From Bdellovibrionaceae bacterium UBA2339 (lineage in GTDB: Bacteria; Bdellovibrionota; Bdellovibrionia; Bdellovibrionales; JAMPXM01), in contig DDUL01000030.1 of assembly GCA_002344785.1 (NCBI GenBank), forward strand, positions 33,576 to 97,575: 64,000 bases of DNA, written 5' to 3'. Positions within the stretch are counted from its first letter, which is position 1, and each line of letters starts with the position of its first letter. The notes below the pieces were generated by a model. That model saw only the letters and a list, made by a program, of their open reading frames with translations, was not told the DNA's origin and ran no database searches. The position numbers and the translations under genes are program-made. Shown here one piece after another: positions 40,861 to 49,836 of the stretch.

Positions 40861-43800
40861 CTATTTGAATTCGAACTTGTACTCAAAGTCCAAGCCCAAG
40901 CGATCTTGGTTGCGGGCGTTTTGGCCGCCCTGTTCGGCTTGTTCGTTAAATTCATTTCCTTGCCAGCTGCCCACAACCGACACGCGATCGGTGAGGCGAT
41001 AGTTGAGCTTGGCATCTGTCTCTTGCCGCTTGCCGAAGCTGCGCGTGCCGGAGACCGAGAGGCGTTGATTGATTCGCTTCGCGGCGGTGACTTTAGGTGC
41101 GCACTCATTGTTTTCGTCACATCCGTGCGAGAGTTGCACATCCAGTCCAAACTGGCGGCCGATGCCGCCTGTGATCGGGTTGATCACACCGGTGATCGCC
41201 GCTTGGCCGAGGTTGCTGGCTCCGGCCGTGCCCTCTTGTGTGGTGCCGACGGCCAGCAAGGCAATCAAGTCCTTCTCGGGTAAGGGCGGCACGCTCTGAA
41301 ACTGAATTTCAGGCTTTTGCGCCGTACCTTGCACGAGCAAGGCGACATCATATTCCGCCACACGCGTGCGGGCTTGAACGTTGAGCAAGGGGTTGATCTC
41401 TTCCGTGCCCTGGAAATCAAGGACCGCATTGGTGACTTCAAAGACGTTCTTTTGAAAGATGACTTTTGTTTCGGGCAAAGTGCGCACTTCGCCGCGAATG
41501 ATCGGCTTGGTTGGATCACCCGCCACATGAAGCTTTGCCGAGGCGAGGCCCTCGATCTGCGAGGTCTTCAGTGGTAAACCAGCTTTGGTTTCGATTTTCA
41601 GATCAACATTGATGGGCGAGGTGCTATCTTCGCGCAAAAACTTGGGTAGATACTGTTCGCGACGCGCGCGAACTTCGGCCGCGGTTTTTCCGCCCGACAT
41701 TTCCATCGAAAACAATCCATTGTAAATTTCGTAGTTACCCTTGAGCAGGAAGGGGAACCAGTTCCCTGTGAAGCTGAAGTCGCCAGAGCCCACGGTGCGA
41801 ATGTCTTGCGGAACATTCAGTGAAATTCGATCGAAGCTTCCGACGACATTGACGGGAAGATCGCGTGGGCCTTTGAAGACGACTTCGCCGGCGCCACTGA
41901 GACGACCCGAAGCAAAGTCGGATTTGATGGAGTTGATCTGCATGCTTCGGTGATTGAAGTTCACATCGGTGCGAATGTTTTCGAAGGGATGTGGGAAAGC
42001 CGGGAATTTGATGAAACCTCTTTCCACGTAGGCCGTACCAATGATGTCCCCTCGGTCAGGTCCGGCTTTGATGGAAACCTTGCTTGAGAGCAGACCGCGA
42101 AGTTCTTCGAAGAAGGGGGTTAAGATCGAGAAGAGCGAAAGATCGATTTTGGTCTGCACATCGATGTCGAGTTTGGCCTCGCGGGTGGTGCCGGGGCGAT
42201 TTTCAATTTTGACGAAAGTTTCATCGCCCTTGAGTTCGAAGCTTTGAACATCGAAGACGCCGTCGCGAATCTGCGCGCGAATCGGATCGACATTGGCGAT
42301 GGATATGGGGCCGCGACTGAGGCGTATCCTCGACAAGTCGATCTTACCTGTCGAGGCCCAAAGGCCTCCCCGAGGAGCCTGAAGGTCAACGACACCGCTC
42401 AGCTCGGCTTCAAAGTCTTTGCGCGAGGCGGGGCCAGCGATCGCAGCAAAGATCGGCGCGAAGTTCCAATCATTGGCGCGCAATTTGAGCACAAGTGGTG
42501 CGTCAACTTCGAAGGGCCATACAAACTCGCCGGCGAGGACATCGCCCAGCAACTGTCCGGATCCCTCGATGCGATTTCGCGCAAAGCGCAGATCGAAAGC
42601 CGAGTCGGGCATACTCGCCTCGGCAATCGCGGTTTTCGTCAGCCGCGCGCGCATCAGCGCGTCGGGAGCGAGCACGGGGCCTGTGAGATCCATTTCAAAA
42701 TTGAGTAGGCCACTTAAGCCAAAGCCTGAATTCGCAATCGTGTTGGTGTTCTCAAGGCGAATCTCGCGCCCGCGAACCTTGGTTTCAATTTCACCGTTGG
42801 GGTGCCCTTGTCCTGTGAGCGTGATCTCGGCTTCACCATGCTTGAGGGAAACGCGCTCGGTGCGCACTTCGCCATCTTTGGACTTCAAATCAAAATGGAA
42901 GACATCAAATGATTCACCCGCGACGCTGCCTTTGAAGAGCGAAGATTTCAAGTCATAAGTGAGCTTGCCGAGTGCCATAGGCCCCGTCGCGCGAATATTG
43001 GCTTGGCCTGTGCCTGTGACTTGAATCGGAATCTGCGCTTTACGCGAAAGGGCCTTGAGCAGATCTTTGGCGTCGAAGAATGGAAAGCGAGCCGCAACGG
43101 AAATCCGCGACTGATCCAAGTCAACTTTGATGTCTCCCGAGTATCGCGAGGTGCTGAGATAGCCCTGCATGTTGAGAAAGTTGAGAATGCCCGACTTGTA
43201 AGAGACTTCAGCGCTCGGTGACCCCAACCAGAAGTCTTCAAACCACAAGTCTTGTCCCTCGGCTTGAAATGAAAACTCGGCGGCTTTGGAGTCGCCGGTC
43301 GTCTTGCCTCTGACCTTTTGCAGTGCGCCTTCAAGCTTCAGTCCGCTCAGTGAAGCCAAGTCTTTGAAGTCAAACTTTTCCGCCTCATACTTGATGTCAA
43401 AGCCGGTGAGGTAACCCACTTCTCCTTGGGCTGTGCCTTTGGAGTTGGGCATGGACATCAATGCTTTGAAGCGCATTTGGTCTAAGTCGAAGCTTGTTTC
43501 GCCTTGCAAATCAAAGCGAGGGATCGCGACGATCGCACCCTGAGGCTGTGGTCCAAGTTTGAGATCATCGCGAATGACGATGTCGCTCAGGCGGAGCTGT
43601 CCGCCGCAGCGGAGAAGAAAGTTCGGAGTCAGTTCGGCTTCGCAGGGCGCATCGACAGCCGCTGTGGTCCAAACCGGAATTCGCCCAAGGCTTGGTGACA
43701 GAGCAAAGAATTCGTGGAGTTTGAGCTGACCGCTCATTCGCCCAATTTGCAGAATCACTTTCGGATCCGCATTGTTCTCTGCGGCTTTGCTCCCGGCACT

Positions 43801-45060
43801 TTTGGGAGCCGCCGCATTCGCGGCCGCAGGGGCGGGCGTCGAGGTTGCTGGGCCTGTGACCGCCGGAGCTGAAGCCACGCTGGTCGGAGCCGCGCCAATT
43901 TTGAGGTTGGCGAACTCAAGCTTCTTCGCGGGTGATTCAAGCGTCACGACCGGAAAGTGCAAAACACGACCATCCCATTGGCCGAGTCCACGGAGTCGAT
44001 CTAAGAACAAGCCTTCCACCACATAGGCTTCGGTGCTGATCTCGGTCTGTGCGGTCCACTGCGGCTCGTTGGCGCCTCCGCCACCCGAAGCTTTGCCCGA
44101 AGCCTTCAGCACGCCTTTAGTTTTGATCTTGAGTTTTCCCGACATGGGAGGATTCTTTGCCGCCCATCTCTGGTTTTTGATGAGCCAGTCGTTGATGGAC
44201 TTCACGTCGACTTGCGCATTGAGCTCAAGTCGGCCGTTTTTAAACCGGAGTGTTTCGGTGTCGCCGACCAACTCGCCTTGAAGCTCAAGTTCGGTCGCAC
44301 CTCGCTGAATCTGAACTTGGTCGATCTCAATTCGCTCGGGCGTCAAAGTGAAATTCACTCGTGGTGAGAGACGAAGTGAGAACTCAGGAGATGCACGGGT
44401 GGCGGCCCGATTGATGAGTAGGGAATCGAGGTTGGCTTCGACTTGAAGCTTACGGCGCGTGCGCTGCGAATTCAATTGCAGTTGATCAAGGCTCAATTGC
44501 CATCCGCCTTGCGGCAGTCGAATTCTGGCGCTGACGTTTTCAATTTCCAATTCGTCGATCGGCACGGCTTCAAGCGCGTGGAACAGTCCTTCAAGAGGTG
44601 GGCCGCCCGAAGATGGGCGATCATTCATTCCAAACTCGAAACTCGTTCCCGCCACACGCACATGGCTGAGTGCCACCTCGCCTGAAACAATCGCCAAGAA
44701 CGAAAGATCGGCTGAGACTTCTTCGATCTGCATCGGCGAGAGCTGAAAGGGCGCATCAGGCTTTGGCAGGATTTTGATGTCGTAGAAGCTTGCACCGAGT
44801 GGGAAAATTCGGAAGTCGACGGTGCCGGGAATAATTCTCACCGGCAAGTGCTGCTGGCTGATGCGATCAATGCTCACCAACAGCCAGCTTCGCATCTTCG
44901 GCAAGGTTTGCGCGACAATCGTGCCGAGTGCGAATGAAATTCCCGCGACGAAGGCGGAGAGTATGACGAGTCGGCGTTGTCGGCCTCGCTTTGCGGGCGA
45001 CGAAGTCTGTGGTGATGGCGGTGGTGATGGCGGTGGTGTCGGTGGTGAAGTGTCGTTCAT
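40861..45060 (-). CDS. tamB: TamB-family translocation/assembly module protein
   Basis: A 1399-residue AsmA-like protein. A Pro-rich cytoplasmic start (PPTPPPSPPPSP) is followed by a transmembrane signal anchor (LVILSAFVAGISFALGTIVAQ), a long periplasmic beta-rich region, and a C-terminal DUF490/TamB domain (PIIRGEVRTLPETKVIFQKNVFEVTNAVLDFQG, INPLLNVQARTRVAEYDVALLVQGTAQKPEIQF, LPEKDLIALLAVG) ending in barrel-like strands and terminal Phe-Lys. An acidic-rich Ala/Pro insert lies near residues 395-430. TamB proteins span the periplasm and move lipids or barrel proteins to the outer membrane. Coupled upstream by ATGA to the 45057 gene and abutting the Omp85 gene downstream. Confidence 0.92.
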   Translation of the reverse strand: MNDTSPPTPPPSPPPSPQTSSPAKRGRQRRLVILSAFVAGISFALGTIVAQTLPKMRSWLLVSIDRISQQHLPVRIIPGTVDFRIFPLGASFYDIKILPKPDAPFQLSPMQIEEVSADLSFLAIVSGEVALSHVRVAGTSFEFGMNDRPSSGGPPLEGLFHALEAVPIDELEIENVSARIRLPQGGWQLSLDQLQLNSQRTRRKLQVEANLDSLLINRAATRASPEFSLRLSPRVNFTLTPERIEIDQVQIQRGATELELQGELVGDTETLRFKNGRLELNAQVDVKSINDWLIKNQRWAAKNPPMSGKLKIKTKGVLKASGKASGGGGANEPQWTAQTEISTEAYVVEGLFLDRLRGLGQWDGRVLHFPVVTLESPAKKLEFANLKIGAAPTSVASAPAVTGPATSTPAPAAANAAAPKSAGSKAAENNADPKVILQIGRMSGQLKLHEFFALSPSLGRIPVWTTAAVDAPCEAELTPNFLLRCGGQLRLSDIVIRDDLKLGPQPQGAIVAIPRFDLQGETSFDLDQMRFKALMSMPNSKGTAQGEVGYLTGFDIKYEAEKFDFKDLASLSGLKLEGALQKVRGKTTGDSKAAEFSFQAEGQDLWFEDFWLGSPSAEVSYKSGILNFLNMQGYLSTSRYSGDIKVDLDQSRISVAARFPFFDAKDLLKALSRKAQIPIQVTGTGQANIRATGPMALGKLTYDLKSSLFKGSVAGESFDVFHFDLKSKDGEVRTERVSLKHGEAEITLTGQGHPNGEIETKVRGREIRLENTNTIANSGFGLSGLLNFEMDLTGPVLAPDALMRARLTKTAIAEASMPDSAFDLRFARNRIEGSGQLLGDVLAGEFVWPFEVDAPLVLKLRANDWNFAPIFAAIAGPASRKDFEAELSGVVDLQAPRGGLWASTGKIDLSRIRLSRGPISIANVDPIRAQIRDGVFDVQSFELKGDETFVKIENRPGTTREAKLDIDVQTKIDLSLFSILTPFFEELRGLLSSKVSIKAGPDRGDIIGTAYVERGFIKFPAFPHPFENIRTDVNFNHRSMQINSIKSDFASGRLSGAGEVVFKGPRDLPVNVVGSFDRISLNVPQDIRTVGSGDFSFTGNWFPFLLKGNYEIYNGLFSMEMSGGKTAAEVRARREQYLPKFLREDSTSPINVDLKIETKAGLPLKTSQIEGLASAKLHVAGDPTKPIIRGEVRTLPETKVIFQKNVFEVTNAVLDFQGTEEINPLLNVQARTRVAEYDVALLVQGTAQKPEIQFQSVPPLPEKDLIALLAVGTTQEGTAGASNLGQAAITGVINPITGGIGRQFGLDVQLSHGCDENNECAPKVTAAKRINQRLSVSGTRSFGKRQETDAKLNYRLTDRVSVVGSWQGNEFNEQAEQGGQNARNQDRLGLDFEYKFEFK

Positions 45061-46130
45061 GGCGCCTCAGATTGCCATTGCAAGAGCAGTGAGTTCGCCA
45101 ATCTGTATCCAGGCCGCACTTTGACAATTCCTCGCATCAGTTCGATCGCCGTAACGGTTTCCTTCAGTCCCCAAAGCGCTTGCGCCCGAGCATACGTGAG
45201 CGCGAAGGTCGCATCGGGTTGGCCGAAGAGTTTGGATTCGAGCACTTGCACATCGGCGAGTGCGCCAGCGTACTGCTTGGCGAGTAACAAAGCTTCGAGT
45301 CGAAGCCAAAGCAATCGATAACGCAACGACGGGAGCTGGCGGTGTTTGTCGAGCAGATCGGCTGCGGCCGCCGGCAAGTCCATGTTGATCAACAGCAAAG
45401 CCAAATCGTAGACCAAAGCTTCCTGGGGAGATTCGGCGGCCCGCTTTTGTACCTGAGCAATCAGCGCATGGGCCTCGGGCTTGAGATCAGCGGGAATTTC
45501 GAGAGCCTTAAGCTCGAGCTCTTCGCGCGGCGGAGAATGCGAAAGTGCGGCGTCAATCACGTCCTGAGCTTCGCGAAACGCCAGGGCGTTTTTCTCCCGC
45601 CGCACTTCGGGGTCATCAGGGTCTAACAGATGCAGCTCTTCAAGCGCCTTGCGCTCTTGTTGGAGCAAGCGATTCACGCGCGCATATTCCAAGCGACGAC
45701 GCAAATCTTGTCGGCGCTCATCAAGTTCTTCACGCAAGCGAGATAAGCGCTTTTGTCGATGTTGCGCGACTTGAGGTTTGACGGGATCAAGCGCGCGAGA
45801 ATCACTGAGATCATCCAGGCCGCCGTCGTAGCGACGAGCTCCCTCGTAAAGAGCCTCGATCTCGAAGCTCTCGAGCGCAATGCCCATCTGCGCGAGGCAT
45901 TCGACGAAGGCACCCCATGGGACAGGGGCTTCGTCGCCTAAGCGACTGCGAATTTGCGTGAGCAAAGTTGGATAGAGTTGTGCGTTGATGAGAAAGCGGG
46001 TGAAGGCGCGCACATCTTCGGCGCTCAAAATGTTCCGTTCCCAGCGCCGCAGCAGCAAATCGGCGACGAGGCTCACCTCACCGGAGTCGGAGAGGAGGCT
46101 TTGAATTTCGGCTTCGAGCTGTGAACTCAT
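45057..46130 (-). CDS. Helical repeat (TPR-like) protein co-transcribed with tamB, function unknown
   Basis: A 357-residue cytoplasmic protein from ATG 46130; the frame is open further upstream but unconserved. Residues ~120-200 are strongly charged and coiled-coil-like (HRQKRLSRLREELDERRQDLRRRLEYARVNRLLQQERKALEEL). The C-terminal ~130 residues look like TPR or helical repeats (ALLLINMDLPAAAADLLDKHRQLPSLRYRLLWLRLEALLLAKQYAGALADVQVLES, TYARAQALWGLKETVTAIELM). No signal peptide. Its stop overlaps the tamB start by ATGA, making it the first gene of a three-gene leftward unit with tamB and the Omp85 gene; this tight link suggests a role in that system. Confidence 0.7.
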   Translation of the reverse strand: MSSQLEAEIQSLLSDSGEVSLVADLLLRRWERNILSAEDVRAFTRFLINAQLYPTLLTQIRSRLGDEAPVPWGAFVECLAQMGIALESFEIEALYEGARRYDGGLDDLSDSRALDPVKPQVAQHRQKRLSRLREELDERRQDLRRRLEYARVNRLLQQERKALEELHLLDPDDPEVRREKNALAFREAQDVIDAALSHSPPREELELKALEIPADLKPEAHALIAQVQKRAAESPQEALVYDLALLLINMDLPAAAADLLDKHRQLPSLRYRLLWLRLEALLLAKQYAGALADVQVLESKLFGQPDATFALTYARAQALWGLKETVTAIELMRGIVKVRPGYRLANSLLLQWQSEAP

Positions 46131-46350
46131 CTCTATAAATAATACTGGGCGGGGCGACGCCGAGCTATGAATGCGAGTTGGAACTCGGACTTCGGGTGAG
46201 CTATCGACCAGACTCTGGAGTTTCACGTGGGTCTGAACTATTCCATGGTCGAGTTCGCTCAGGGATATTGGGGTCTGGTTTTTCAGACTTGCGCTTGTGC
46301 TGAGCGGAACATGGTCGCCATTTCTTTCTGTTCCATCACGGGAGGTCGTC

Positions 46351-46908
46351 GTGAATCGGTCATTTGGATTGTTAGGCAAAGTTACTGCGAAACAAGTCAT
46401 CGCTTCGGGTTTCACGACCAAGGCGATGTCGATGCTCGCGATGCTTTTGATTCTTGTCTCAACGACTTCGGCTTGGGCCATTTTCAGTGAAAAGGGCGGG
46501 CCGGATGAGGTGAGCTGCAGCGCTTGGCTCCAGCGAACGAAGGGTCCGATCGAGCCGGGTTGGGGAATCAATGAGCTCTTGGAAAATGAAGGCCCACGCG
46601 TCAGTTTGATCCGCAAGGTGGAAAAGTGCCATCGCTTTCAAGGTAAAGTGGTGACTTGCTCGGTGGAGATGGAAGATCCGCAAAAGCGTTTCTACCTTCG
46701 CTACGCCTTCAATACGCAAAATGGGAATGTGAGTCTCGAGGACTTCGTCACTGGCCAAGTGGTCTATTCGGCGTGGACGCAGCAATATGGTTTGACGAAA
46801 TCGGGCTATGTTTCACGAAGCGTGCAGCTGACGAATTTGAAAGGTGGCTTGTTGGGCGATGCCCAAGCTTTTCAAATCGACCTGTTTTGTCAGGCCAGTA
46901 AGTGGTGA
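46351..46908 (+). CDS. Exported protein, function unknown
   Basis: A 185-residue product from GTG 46351 with GGAGG (46341-46345) 5 bases upstream, chosen over longer open frame. Signal peptide around MSMLAMLLILVSTTSAWA. The mature domain has four cysteines (VSCSAWLQR, VEKCHRFQGKVVTCSVEM, LFCQASKW) consistent with two disulfides, and strand-rich segments (KRFYLRYAFNTQNGNVSLEDFVTGQVVYS). No family recognised. A strong terminator lies ~70 bases downstream, supporting a monocistronic gene. It diverges from the tamB operon across 220 bases that show no other structure. Confidence 0.72.
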   Translation: MNRSFGLLGKVTAKQVIASGFTTKAMSMLAMLLILVSTTSAWAIFSEKGGPDEVSCSAWLQRTKGPIEPGWGINELLENEGPRVSLIRKVEKCHRFQGKVVTCSVEMEDPQKRFYLRYAFNTQNGNVSLEDFVTGQVVYSAWTQQYGLTKSGYVSRSVQLTNLKGGLLGDAQAFQIDLFCQASKW

Positions 46909-46980
46909 TGGCGGCTTAGCAGAATTGCTGAGCGATCAGTTCGCTCACGCGTTTGCTTCGGATCACTGAAGATGAGATTT

Positions 46981-47013
46981 GGCGTTCGCTCTCAAAGCGA
47001 GCGCCGTTTTTTT
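46981..47013 (+). terminator. Intrinsic terminator after the exported-protein gene
   Basis: GGCGTTCGCT (46981-46990), loop CTCAA, AGCGAGCGCC (46996-47005) with one G-U pair, then G and seven T. Orientation is rightward, serving the gene ending at 46908; efp converges from the other side. Confidence 0.88.
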
Positions 47014-47079
47014 ATGGTTTTGCGATCGTCGGGAGCCGCGGATGCGTTCGCGCCGAAATTCGCGCGACTCCCAAGGCCA

Positions 47080-47643
47080 TTACTTGTTCACGCGTTCGAC
47101 GTACTCGCCGGTGCGTGTATCGACTCGAAGCACGTCGCCTTCGCTAATGTGCATCGGAACGTGAACGATGTAGCCAGTTTCCAAAGTTGCAGGCTTTGTC
47201 GCACCCGTGACGGTGTTGCCTTTGAAGTTGGGATCCGTCTTGGTGACTTTCAGGTTCACGGCATTCGGAACATCCACGCCAATGGCTTTGCCATTAAAGA
47301 ACACAATCACGCAGTCCAAATTTTCAATGAGGTAGTTCTTCGCGTCGCCGACGTCTTCCTCGTTCAAGGTGATCTGCTCGTAGTTCGTTTGATTCATGAA
47401 CGCGAAGCCGTTGTCGTCTTTGTAGAGGAACTGCATGTCTTGTGTGGAGATGTCGGGGACCTCGAACTTTTCACCTTGCTTGAAGGTCCACTCGCGGTTT
47501 TGGCCGGTCAGAAGATTGCGAGCTTTGCAGCGGGTGAACTGGTTACCTTTGCCGGGCTTCACGTGTTGGAAATCCGTGATCACGAAGGGTTGACCTTCGA
47601 CCATAATCTTCATGCCCTTTTTGAAATCCGATAGCTGATGCAT
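47080..47643 (-). CDS. efp: Elongation factor P
   Basis: A 187-residue EF-P, which relieves ribosome stalling at polyproline. Three domains are recognisable: KOW-like N-domain with FQHVKPGKGNQFTRCKARNL, in which Lys32 at the loop tip is the position modified (beta-lysylated) in other bacteria; the middle OB domain (MQFLYKDDNGFAFMNQTNYEQI); and the C-terminal OB domain (PNFKGNTVTGATKPATLETGYIVHVPMHISEGDVLRVDTRTGEYVERV). ATG 47643 is preceded by GGGGGA. No epmA/epmB gene is nearby, so the modification state is unknown. Several proteins in this window are proline-rich. Confidence 0.96.
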   Translation of the reverse strand: MHQLSDFKKGMKIMVEGQPFVITDFQHVKPGKGNQFTRCKARNLLTGQNREWTFKQGEKFEVPDISTQDMQFLYKDDNGFAFMNQTNYEQITLNEEDVGDAKNYLIENLDCVIVFFNGKAIGVDVPNAVNLKVTKTDPNFKGNTVTGATKPATLETGYIVHVPMHISEGDVLRVDTRTGEYVERVNK

Positions 47644-47707
47644 GCGTCCCCCAAATGAATCGGCGCCAAAAACTTAGACTTGGGTTTCGCAATTTCTACG
47701 CGCGAGG

Positions 47708-48586
47708 TCAACCTTCGGCTCGGTGGCGGCGCGTGCGCTCTTGGATTCGCTTGAGAATCAACTCCAAGCGCTCGCGCTTCTTTTGCCCTGAAGATCGGCG
47801 TGTGCTCAGAGCTTGAGTCAGTTCGTCGTCGCTCATTTGTAGGCGTTGCGCCAGCATGCGAAGGCGACGATCCAACTCATCATGCGGACCGAGCTGGCGC
47901 CGGGCGCGACGCAGGCGATCAAAGGCCGCATGTAGGTCATTGCGAATAGTGAGGGCGTCGGCCATGGACAAAGTTCGATGCAGCTCCCGCTCAAAGAGCT
48001 CGGGATCCAATTCTTCAAGCTCATCGGAAGTGCGAAGCGGAGCTTCTTCGGCGGCCTCAAAAACTTCGTCGTCGAAATCGTCAGCCGACAAAAACTCCCA
48101 CTTGCGCACGACTTGCTGGGCGCGTTCATGTTGGGGGTTCAGCAGGAGAACCATCTTGTAGGCTTGCAGAGCTTCGCGAGGCCGACGCAGCTGAAGAAAC
48201 ACATCGCCCAAAAGTTGAAAGGCCAGCAAGTTGTCGGGCGACAGCTCGCCCGCGGCGATCAACTGATCGCGCGCATCTTCCAAGTCGCCTTGGTCGATCA
48301 GCACGCGGGCAAAGGCGATGCGGCCGGCGGCGAAGTTGGGATGCAGGCGCACGCCGCGCGAAGCGACCTCAAAGGCCTGGGGCAAAAGGCCTAAGCGCCG
48401 ATAGGCCTCGGCCAAGGGTGCGAAGACTTTTGAACCGGGGTTTCTTTGATAGTCGAGCTGGCAGCGTTCGATGAAGTCACTGGTCGGAAGCGGGCCCAAA
48501 CCTGCGGCATCCCGCGGCTTGGACGAGGCGGACTCTGGGGGGCGCGATGACTGTTTTTTAGGCGAGTTGGGGGGCGAGTCGGCCAT
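47708..48586 (-). CDS. TPR-repeat protein, function unknown
   Basis: A 292-residue cytoplasmic protein. After a Pro/Ser-rich ~35-residue start, residues ~40-165 hold about three to four tetratricopeptide repeats (PGSKVFAPLAEAYRRLGLLPQAFEVASRGVRLHPNFAAGRIAFARVLIDQGDLEDARDQL, NLLAFQLLGDVFLQLRRPREALQAYKMVLLLNPQH). An acidic linker (DDFDDEVFEAAEEAP) precedes a charged helical C-terminus (RRARRQLGPHDELDRRLRMLAQRLQMSDDELTQAL). Likely a protein-protein adaptor. Leftward, 65 bases upstream of efp, and divergent from ruvC. Confidence 0.8.
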   Translation of the reverse strand: MADSPPNSPKKQSSRPPESASSKPRDAAGLGPLPTSDFIERCQLDYQRNPGSKVFAPLAEAYRRLGLLPQAFEVASRGVRLHPNFAAGRIAFARVLIDQGDLEDARDQLIAAGELSPDNLLAFQLLGDVFLQLRRPREALQAYKMVLLLNPQHERAQQVVRKWEFLSADDFDDEVFEAAEEAPLRTSDELEELDPELFERELHRTLSMADALTIRNDLHAAFDRLRRARRQLGPHDELDRRLRMLAQRLQMSDDELTQALSTRRSSGQKKRERLELILKRIQERTRRHRAEG

Positions 48587-48661
48587 GTTTCAGAGTGTCG
48601 CACCGCGCCCTCAATCGGACAAGGTCTTGCCGCTCAACGGCGGGCTGGCTTTGATGAGGAA

Positions 48662-49231
48662 ATGTCAGCGCCCATTGTTCTGTTAGGAATTGATCCCGGT
48701 ACTCGCGTGATGGGAGCGGGATGGTTGATTTGTGATCGCGAGCGCCCCGAACAAATTTTGGGACTGGGGTGGACCACGCTTGAGCCGAAGCGGCGCGCGG
48801 AGTTACCTCAACGACTGAGTTTCTTGCAGTCGGAGTTGCGCCTCTTGATCGAGGAGCTACGCCCTTCGCAGGTGATTGTGGAGCGCGTGTTTTTAGGCAA
48901 GAACGTCGAGTCGGCTTTCACCTTGGGGCTTTCGCGAGGTGTGGTGCTGGCCGCCTTGGGTGAACACGGTGCTGAGTTTCGTGAAGAGGCCACGCGCACG
49001 GTGAAGAAATCCGTGACGGGTGATGGCGGCGCGGAAAAAGAAGACGTACGAGCCCGTTTGGTACAGCTGTTAGGTCTGCATGAGCAAGCGCGTGAGCTTC
49101 CGCTCGATGCGAGCGACGCCTTGGCGTTGGCGTATCACGCTTGGAGATTGGTGTGCATCGAGGCGCGGCTGCGCGGATCAGCGGGGCGAGCGCCTCGAAG
49201 TCGAAAAGACAATTGGGGAGAAGTCACATGA
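48662..49231 (+). CDS. ruvC: Crossover junction endodeoxyribonuclease RuvC
   Basis: Holliday-junction resolvase, 189 residues. The RNase H-fold acidic residues are in LLGIDPGTRVMGAGW, VIVERVFLGKNVES and LDASDALALAYHAW, the RuvC pattern. A basic C-terminal tail extends ~20 residues beyond the usual end. The ATG at 48662 follows GAGGA with almost no spacing, so initiation may be weak. Stop overlaps ruvA by ATGA. First of ruvC-ruvA-ruvB, with a methyltransferase gene behind. Confidence 0.95.
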   Translation: MSAPIVLLGIDPGTRVMGAGWLICDRERPEQILGLGWTTLEPKRRAELPQRLSFLQSELRLLIEELRPSQVIVERVFLGKNVESAFTLGLSRGVVLAALGEHGAEFREEATRTVKKSVTGDGGAEKEDVRARLVQLLGLHEQARELPLDASDALALAYHAWRLVCIEARLRGSAGRAPRSRKDNWGEVT

Positions 49232-49836
49232 TTGGACGATTGCGCGGACGAGTGGAAGAGGTGGATCTTGAAACCTGCCTGCTCGACGTCGGCGGCGTGA
49301 TGTACGAACTCACTTGTCCCACTTCGACGCTCGGCGATTTGCAAGTGGGTGCCGAGGTCGTCGTCGATGTGCACACGCATGTGCGCGAGGATCAGCTCAC
49401 CCTGTTTGGTTTTTCATCGCGAGTCGAGAAGACCATGTTCCTGGCGCTTTTGGGTGTCAACGGCGTGGGGCCGAAAATGGCGGTGAAGATTCTTTCGGGC
49501 GCTCCTCTAGCAGAAATCGCGCGTTGGATCGAAACCGGTGACGTGAAGTCGCTTTCGGGTCTGCCGAAAGTGGGCAAGAAAACCGCCGAGCAAATGATTG
49601 TGTCGCTCAAAGGCAAGCTCGGTGAATGGGCAACGGGTTCGGTGCGCATGGGGCAGGCGCGGACGATGGGCGCGGTGGCGATGCCACTCAAAGGCCAAGA
49701 TGAGATCGCCTCGGCGCTGACGAACTTGGGCTTTCGCGGTCCGGAGCTGGAGCGTGTGATGCAGCAAATTTCTCCGGAGTTGAGTTTTGAAGATGGCGTG
49801 CGCGAAGCGCTTCGTCTCTTGGGAGGTGCGCGATGA
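49228..49836 (+). CDS. ruvA: Holliday junction branch migration protein RuvA
   Basis: A 202-residue tetrameric junction-binding protein. N-terminal OB domain (MIGRLRGRVEEVDLETCLLDVGGVMYELTCP, VREDQLTLFGF), tandem helix-hairpin-helix motifs (LLGVNGVGPKMAVKILSG and SLSGLPKVGKKTAEQMIVSLKGKL), and the C-terminal domain III that contacts RuvB (EIASALTNLGFRGPELERVMQQI). Start ATG 49228 overlaps the ruvC stop; its own stop overlaps ruvB. Confidence 0.96.
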   Translation: MIGRLRGRVEEVDLETCLLDVGGVMYELTCPTSTLGDLQVGAEVVVDVHTHVREDQLTLFGFSSRVEKTMFLALLGVNGVGPKMAVKILSGAPLAEIARWIETGDVKSLSGLPKVGKKTAEQMIVSLKGKLGEWATGSVRMGQARTMGAVAMPLKGQDEIASALTNLGFRGPELERVMQQISPELSFEDGVREALRLLGGAR

